Positions 6,481-9,644 of a stretch of DNA of 9,644 bases are shown in pieces. Origin of the DNA: Fidelibacterota bacterium (lineage in GTDB: Bacteria > Fidelibacterota > Fidelibacteria > Fidelibacterales > DSDE01); assembly GCA_011049095.1 (NCBI GenBank), contig DSDE01000225.1, forward strand, positions 1 through 9,644. The letters run 5' to 3'. The stretch's first letter is position 1. Each line of letters begins with the position of its first letter. Below the pieces are notes generated by a model that searched no databases, was not told the DNA's origin, and saw only the letters and a program-made list of their open reading frames with translations. Made by a program: the position numbers and the translations under genes.

Positions 6481-7642
6481 TTCAAATAATCTTGCTTTAT
6501 TCTCAAAATCATCGTTTTTTCATTTCCAGTGGCTGGCTATTTTTCTCTTTTTTTTAATTTTTGGGAAGGGTGCCGTGGCGTCTCCTTTTACTTATGGCTT
6601 TTATCCCGGACTCACCTACGACAGCAATGAAGGGCTGGTGATGAGTCTCAATCTGGGATTTTATTACCAGCCCGATTCGCTGGTTCAGCCCTTTTCCAGC
6701 GGCATCGACCCGCTGCGCATCATCTACAGTACCAAAGGTCAGCGCAATATTGAGCTTTTTTGGGATAATCCATCCTTTCTCTTGAAAAAGATCCGCTGGA
6801 ATCTGTATGCTCAGTATTATCGTCATCTGCGTTACGATTTTGTAGGGCGTGATGATTTTATTTACCTTCCCCCTGACTTGTCAGCCATTGTCGATGATTT
6901 TTATTTTTATGAGAAGGAGAGGACGCGGCTCATTGGTCAATGGCAGATTCCCCTTTTCCCCAAAACCGCTTTACTCACCGGCTTCAGCCTGAATCGCCAT
7001 TGGAATAAGAGCGATAGTTTTTCCTATTTGAACTTTATGCATTCCCGCGGATTTATTTCGAATAGGGAATATAGCGGCGGCAGTTTTTATACGGCGCGGC
7101 TGGGGCTGCTTTTTGATAGCCGCGACGATGAGAAGAATCCACAGTCGGGTTGGTGGAATGAACTTATTTTTAGTCCCACTGTAGCAGGTCTGGGGGATTT
7201 TCAGTTTCATAAGCTTTTTGTGATGGTCAATTGCTATGGCTCGCCGGCGGAAAGCTGGGTGCTGACGCCTAGGCTCACATTCCAAAAGAGCTGGGGCAAT
7301 GAGCCTTTTTTCTCGTTGGTGGAATATGTGAATAGCCTGGAGCGCTATGAGGGCATCGGCGGCAACTATTCAGTGCGGGGGCTGACGCGTAATCGTCTCG
7401 TGGGAAGCGAGCAATTAACACTGAATATCGAGCTGCGCTATATGACTTTTCATCACGAATTTCGCAATGAGCAATTTGATTTTCAGTTTTTGCTTTTTCA
7501 TGATCTGGGCGGCGTGAATCTTAGCAGTGAGCCTCTTTGGATGAATGGCTACGGCGCTGGCCTGAGGCTCTACTGGAATAAGGTTTTTCTTATCACTTTT
7601 TTTGCCGGAACCAGCAAGGAGACCGGGCTGCAGTTTTACTGA
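6371..7642 (+). CDS. Second POTRA-less Omp85-like outer-membrane beta-barrel; start uncertain
   Basis: Paralogue of the preceding barrel protein. Matching blocks are GLTYDSNEG near the mature N-terminus, LFDSRDDEKNPQSGWWNE (from about base 7109) and GIGGNYSVRGLTRNRLVG (about 7352-7405, with the L6-like VRG), then NIELRY and HDLGGV. A clear signal peptide core (WLAIFLFFLIFGKGAVA, 6530-6580) predicts a mature protein of about 353 residues beginning SPFTYG at 6581, with no space for POTRA domains. The start is a problem: the frame is open back to 6269, but the closest in-frame ATG is 6371, with AAGGA nine bases before it, leaving some 50 residues of unrelated, Ser- and Cys-bearing sequence ahead of the signal core. 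ATG 6362 has no RBS spacing; ATT 6476 would give a normal 30-odd-residue signal peptide but is a rare start. The barrel part is secure (about 0.75), the exact 5' end is not. The protein ends in Tyr. Confidence 0.7.
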   Translation: MGVWGSSSHNQSSFLHECRCISDGCKGSSEETTRIFTSNNLALFSKSSFFHFQWLAIFLFFLIFGKGAVASPFTYGFYPGLTYDSNEGLVMSLNLGFYYQPDSLVQPFSSGIDPLRIIYSTKGQRNIELFWDNPSFLLKKIRWNLYAQYYRHLRYDFVGRDDFIYLPPDLSAIVDDFYFYEKERTRLIGQWQIPLFPKTALLTGFSLNRHWNKSDSFSYLNFMHSRGFISNREYSGGSFYTARLGLLFDSRDDEKNPQSGWWNELIFSPTVAGLGDFQFHKLFVMVNCYGSPAESWVLTPRLTFQKSWGNEPFFSLVEYVNSLERYEGIGGNYSVRGLTRNRLVGSEQLTLNIELRYMTFHHEFRNEQFDFQFLLFHDLGGVNLSSEPLWMNGYGAGLRLYWNKVFLITFFAGTSKETGLQFY

Positions 7643-7720
7643 GGAAACGGAGAAGGGGCGAAAAGGCGAAACGGCGAAACGGAGAGACGGCGAAGGGGCG
7701 AAAAGGCGAAACGGCGAATA
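7641..7720. repeat. 8-bp tandem array, ten units of GGCGAAAC type, doubled as 2 x 40 bp
   Basis: Read in steps of eight from 7641, the units are gaggaaac, ggagaagg, ggcgaaaa, ggcgaaac, ggcgaaac, ggagagac, ggcgaagg, ggcgaaaa, ggcgaaac, ggcgaata. The two 40-base halves (7641-7680 and 7681-7720) agree at 34 of 40 positions, and a 27-base core is identical (7652-7678 = 7692-7718). The array begins inside the TGA stop (7640-7642) of the second barrel gene. The + strand is almost all purine plus C, the minus strand pyrimidine-rich. The unit is not a multiple of three, has no dyad symmetry and no unique spacers, so it is a minisatellite rather than a CRISPR or coding repeat. Confidence 0.9.
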
Positions 7721-7782
7721 AATAATGAATCCGATGAGTGAGGATGATATTTTGGTGAAGACTCCCCCTCTGAGAGAGCCAG

Positions 7783-7798
7783 TCCCGAGTCTTCGGGA
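7783..7798. repeat. Inverted repeat TCCCGA-GTCT-TCGGGA
   Basis: Perfect six-base stem with a four-base loop. No T tract follows, so it is not a standard terminator. It lies in the repeat-like intergenic stretch downstream of the 8-bp array and may be part of a dispersed palindromic element. Confidence 0.5.
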
Positions 7799-7906
7799 GG
7801 GTGGGGCAGTGGTCACTTCGAAGAGACGGCCTGACGGAGAGCTTGTCGAATGTGTCGGCTGTTTCTCTGCGACAGGCGGCGGAAAAATGTCACTTCCTCA
7901 AAATAA

Positions 7907-7923
7907 TTGAGCGGGACGCTCAA
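7907..7923. repeat. Inverted repeat TTGAGCG-GGA-CGCTCAA, possible terminator
   Basis: Perfect seven-base stem with a three-base loop, followed by T-rich but interrupted sequence (7924-7960). It could end transcription from the second barrel gene or be a dispersed palindrome. It is the only hairpin with T-rich sequence after it downstream of that gene. Confidence 0.4.
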
Positions 7924-7929
7924 TCTACT

Positions 7930-7957
7930 TTGGCTTTGGTTTATATTTTTCTATATT
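7930..7957 (+). promoter_or_regulatory. Possible sigma70-type promoter for the PEGA/FISUMP gene
   Basis: TTGGCT (7930-7935) and TATATT (7952-7957) are separated by 16 bases and match the -35 and -10 consensus at four and five of six positions. They lie about 60 bases before ATG 8019 and just after a hairpin, a sensible place for a new transcription unit. AT-rich sequence makes chance matches easy. Confidence 0.35.
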
Positions 7958-8004
7958 TTCGGGACAAAAAATAAGAGGGCAGACTGGCGGTATCTATAAA
8001 AACA

Positions 8005-8009
8005 GGGAG
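8005..8009 (+). promoter_or_regulatory. RBS of the PEGA/FISUMP gene
   Basis: GGGAG lies nine bases before ATG 8019. The nearer ATG at 8011 opens a frame of only three codons, so 8019 is the start, and it begins a well-formed signal peptide. Confidence 0.5.
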
Positions 8010-8018
8010 AATGAGAAA

Positions 8019-9644
8019 ATGAAGCTTTTCCGCTTTGCCGTGATGATATTTTTGAGTTTAAGCGCCCTTTTGGCTGATGAGTTTCTGGTGAAGAGCTTTG
8101 AGCTGATTGGCAATGATCTGACAGCGCGTCGTCACGAGAAAAAAGACATCAACGAGATACCCTGCGCGGTGCTGAAGATTCGCACCGACATCACGGGTCC
8201 CTTTCTCATCGAGACCAACCTGGGCGTTACCGGCAATGTGGAATACAAAAAAGGTGAGCTGGTGGTCTATATCAGCGAAAACGAGCGTCAGATCCGCATC
8301 GCGAGAGAAGGCTTCATCAAGATGACCTACGATATTCCCATTCGGCCCGAGCGCTGGAATACCTATCAGATGGTGCTCACCCGCAAAGACAATAGCCTGC
8401 CGGTGGTGATCAACAGCATCCCTGCCGATGCCGAAAAATATATAGACGGTAAATTGCTGGGCACTGAAAAACTCTACAACGTAGAGCGAGGCAAACACAC
8501 ACTCCTTCTCAAAAAAGCGGGTTACAAAGACCTTGAGCGGCAAATCACCGTTAGCGAGGAGAATAAATATTTAGAGAATCTGAGAATGACAGAGCTGGAG
8601 CCGGTGATGGTGACCCTGCGCAGCGAACCCAATGAAGCGGATATTTTCATCAATAATGTGAATGAAGGGAAGACCAATAAGCAGCTTTTCAAATTTCCCG
8701 GCGACTACGATTTGCGTCTGATGAAGAGCAAATATGAAACCATCGAGCAGCGTATCACCGTCACCGAAAGTGGCAGCAATAGCTGGAATTTTAAGCTGGA
8801 GAAGACTACGGCAATGCTGACGCTGAATATCACCCCTGCCGATGCGGAAGTCCTTATCAATGGCGAGGCAAAAAAGAGCAGAACCATCGAGCTGGCGCCA
8901 GGACGCTATCGCATCGAGGTGAAAAAACCAGGCTGGCATGGCGAAACCCGCACGATAGAAATCAAAAAAGGGCGGGACAGAAGCGAGAGCTTTATCTTGA
9001 AACAGAAAACCGGCAAACTGCAGTTTGTGGTAGAGCCTATGGAAGCCAAAGTCGTGATGAAATCTGGCGCTTCGCAATTTGCCACATGGAGCGGCTCGGC
9101 TTACAAAAAAGACATTCCCATCGGCGACTATACTTTGGAGCTCAGCGCTTCCGGCTATGAATCCCAAAGCAAGACCATCAGCATCAGCGAAAAGCAGACC
9201 GCCACGTTGAATGTGAGCCTGAAAAAAGCCGTGGTCGCTGAGTCCCGAGTCAATGGGGAAAGCGGCAGTCAGACAGGTACGACCGGCACGGTGACGGACA
9301 TCGACGGCAACGTCTATCGGACGGTAAAAATTGGCAATCAATGGTGGATGGCCGAGAACCTGAAAGTGAGCAAATATAGAGATGGCACAGCGATTCCCAA
9401 TGTTACGGATAACAGCCAATGGACAAAGCGGAGCACAGGCGCGATGTGCTGGTACGATAATAAGCAGAGCAATGGGAACAAATACGGCGCCCTCTACAAT
9501 TGGTATGCGGTGAACGATCGCCGTGGCCTGGCGCCTCAGGGCTGGCGTGTACCCACCGATGAAGACTGGAAGAAGCTGGAAATCTATCTTGGCATGACCC
9601 AAAGTCAATCAAATGGAACCGGTTGGCGAGGAAGCGATCAAGGC
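8019..9644 (+). CDS. Secreted PEGA-repeat protein with C-terminal FISUMP domain, 3' truncated by window
   Basis: The frame is open for 542 codons to the window edge with no stop. Residues 1-19 (MKLFRFAVMIFLSLSALLA) are a Sec signal peptide; no lipobox Cys follows. Residues 20-126 form a beta-rich N-terminal domain I cannot name, with a single Cys. Four PEGA-like repeats follow: about 127-190 (INSIPADAEKYIDGKLLG), 194-262 (LRSEPNEADIFINNVNEG), 263-330 (NITPADAEVLINGE, PGRYRIEVKKPGW) and 331-406 (VEPMEAKVVM, IGDYTLELSASGY), the last the most diverged. A short Gly/Ser/Thr linker (407-423) leads to a FISUMP domain from about 424: VTDIDGNVYRTVKIGNQWWMAENLKV, then YGALYNWYAV and GWRVPTDEDW. PEGA domains are surface beta-sandwich modules; the FISUMP domain is found in secreted proteins of Fibrobacterota and Bacteroidota and its function is poorly known. 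Likely periplasmic or cell-surface. It has its own RBS and possible promoter. Confidence 0.9.
   Translation, partial: MKLFRFAVMIFLSLSALLADEFLVKSFELIGNDLTARRHEKKDINEIPCAVLKIRTDITGPFLIETNLGVTGNVEYKKGELVVYISENERQIRIAREGFIKMTYDIPIRPERWNTYQMVLTRKDNSLPVVINSIPADAEKYIDGKLLGTEKLYNVERGKHTLLLKKAGYKDLERQITVSEENKYLENLRMTELEPVMVTLRSEPNEADIFINNVNEGKTNKQLFKFPGDYDLRLMKSKYETIEQRITVTESGSNSWNFKLEKTTAMLTLNITPADAEVLINGEAKKSRTIELAPGRYRIEVKKPGWHGETRTIEIKKGRDRSESFILKQKTGKLQFVVEPMEAKVVMKSGASQFATWSGSAYKKDIPIGDYTLELSASGYESQSKTISISEKQTATLNVSLKKAVVAESRVNGESGSQTGTTGTVTDIDGNVYRTVKIGNQWWMAENLKVSKYRDGTAIPNVTDNSQWTKRSTGAMCWYDNKQSNGNKYGALYNWYAVNDRRGLAPQGWRVPTDEDWKKLEIYLGMTQSQSNGTGWRGSDQG

Larger units (their letters stand above)
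7721..7928. other. Intergenic repeat-like stretch with hairpins, no credible gene
   Basis: About 200 bases with no gene I can support. It contains a perfect six-base hairpin (7783-7798), a C-rich stretch (7764-7768) and a G-rich stretch (7799-7806) flanking it, a segment at 7831-7850 ending AGCTTGTCGAA that resembles dispersed intergenic repeats I know from other bacterial genomes, and a perfect seven-base hairpin (7907-7923). A 61-codon open frame (7725-7910) crosses these repeats but shows no RBS or family and is judged chance. Confidence 0.5.

Noticed and set aside
6295..6489. 64-codon + strand open frame before the second barrel
   Set aside because: No RBS, basic low-information C-terminus and no family. 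It begins within the T-rich end of the terminator. A frameshift link to the barrel gene is kept as a possibility in the findings.
7641..7720. CRISPR array
   Set aside because: Repeats of eight bases are contiguous with no unique spacers, so this is a tandem minisatellite.
7725..7910. 61-codon + strand open frame in the intergenic region
   Set aside because: It spans hairpins and repeat-like sequence, has no RBS of its own beyond the octamer array, and its translation (PLREPVPSLREGGAVVT...) resembles the spurious products of intergenic repeats.
8058..8543. 161-codon open frame on the minus strand
   Set aside because: Antisense shadow of the N-terminal part of the PEGA/FISUMP gene, no family seen.
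7781..9251. Shared 11-mer AGTCCCGAGTC at 7781 and 9241
   Set aside because: Several chance 11-base matches are expected in a window of this size; flanking bases do not extend the match.
8571..9608. 345-codon open frame on the minus strand
   Set aside because: It lies wholly opposite the PEGA/FISUMP coding sequence, whose + strand translation has clear domain matches. The minus translation is rich in His, Phe and Ile without a recognisable family and has no RBS; it is a shadow caused by codon bias.

Overview
The window reads as a stretch of chromosome from a Gram-negative bacterium of the Fibrobacterota-Chlorobiota-Bacteroidota (FCB) supergroup or a nearby candidate phylum, for example a Cloacimonadota- or Neomarinimicrobiota-like lineage. 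The reasons are outer-membrane beta-barrel proteins with signal peptides, a lipoprotein-free secreted PEGA-repeat protein ending in a FISUMP (Fibrobacter succinogenes major paralogous) domain, and middling GC content. Strong Shine-Dalgarno sequences (AAGGAG/AGGAGG) sit before several genes, which argues against classical Bacteroidia. The taxonomic placement is inference. Every gene I accept lies on the + strand.

Region 1 (1-4908) is a tightly packed run of five genes with overlaps or gaps of 0-10 bases: the 3' end of purE (purine synthesis), an RmlD-like dTDP-4-dehydrorhamnose reductase, a DPM1-like polyprenyl-phosphate sugar synthase (GT2, TTG start), a fused GT2 glycosyltransferase / WbaP-like membrane protein whose phosphoglycosyltransferase domain lacks its catalytic segment, and accA (acetyl-CoA carboxylase alpha subunit). 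Three of the five fit surface-glycan assembly: making a deoxysugar, loading sugar onto a lipid carrier, and transferring sugar. They are bracketed by housekeeping purE and accA.

Region 2 (4909-7642) holds two neighbouring, divergent paralogues of a POTRA-less Omp85/surface-antigen beta-barrel. The first follows accA by only 21 bases with a strong RBS and is followed by a hairpin that looks like a terminator. The second has an ill-defined start: no ATG, GTG or TTG lies near its evident signal peptide.

Region 3 (7643-8018) is a 376-base gap. It opens with an 8-bp tandem array (ten units, itself a doubled 40-bp block) that begins inside the stop codon of the second barrel gene, continues as a repeat-like, hairpin-bearing stretch with no credible gene, and ends with a possible promoter and RBS for the next gene.

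Region 4 (8019-9644) is the 5' part (542 codons) of a large exported protein: signal peptide, a novel-looking N-terminal domain, four PEGA-like repeats, then a FISUMP domain running off the window end. No tRNA, rRNA, CRISPR array, insertion sequence or complete mobile element was seen. I did not find a clearly new multi-gene system. The most unusual items are the catalytically stripped fusion glycosyltransferase, the POTRA-less barrel pair with its start problem, and the 8-bp array.
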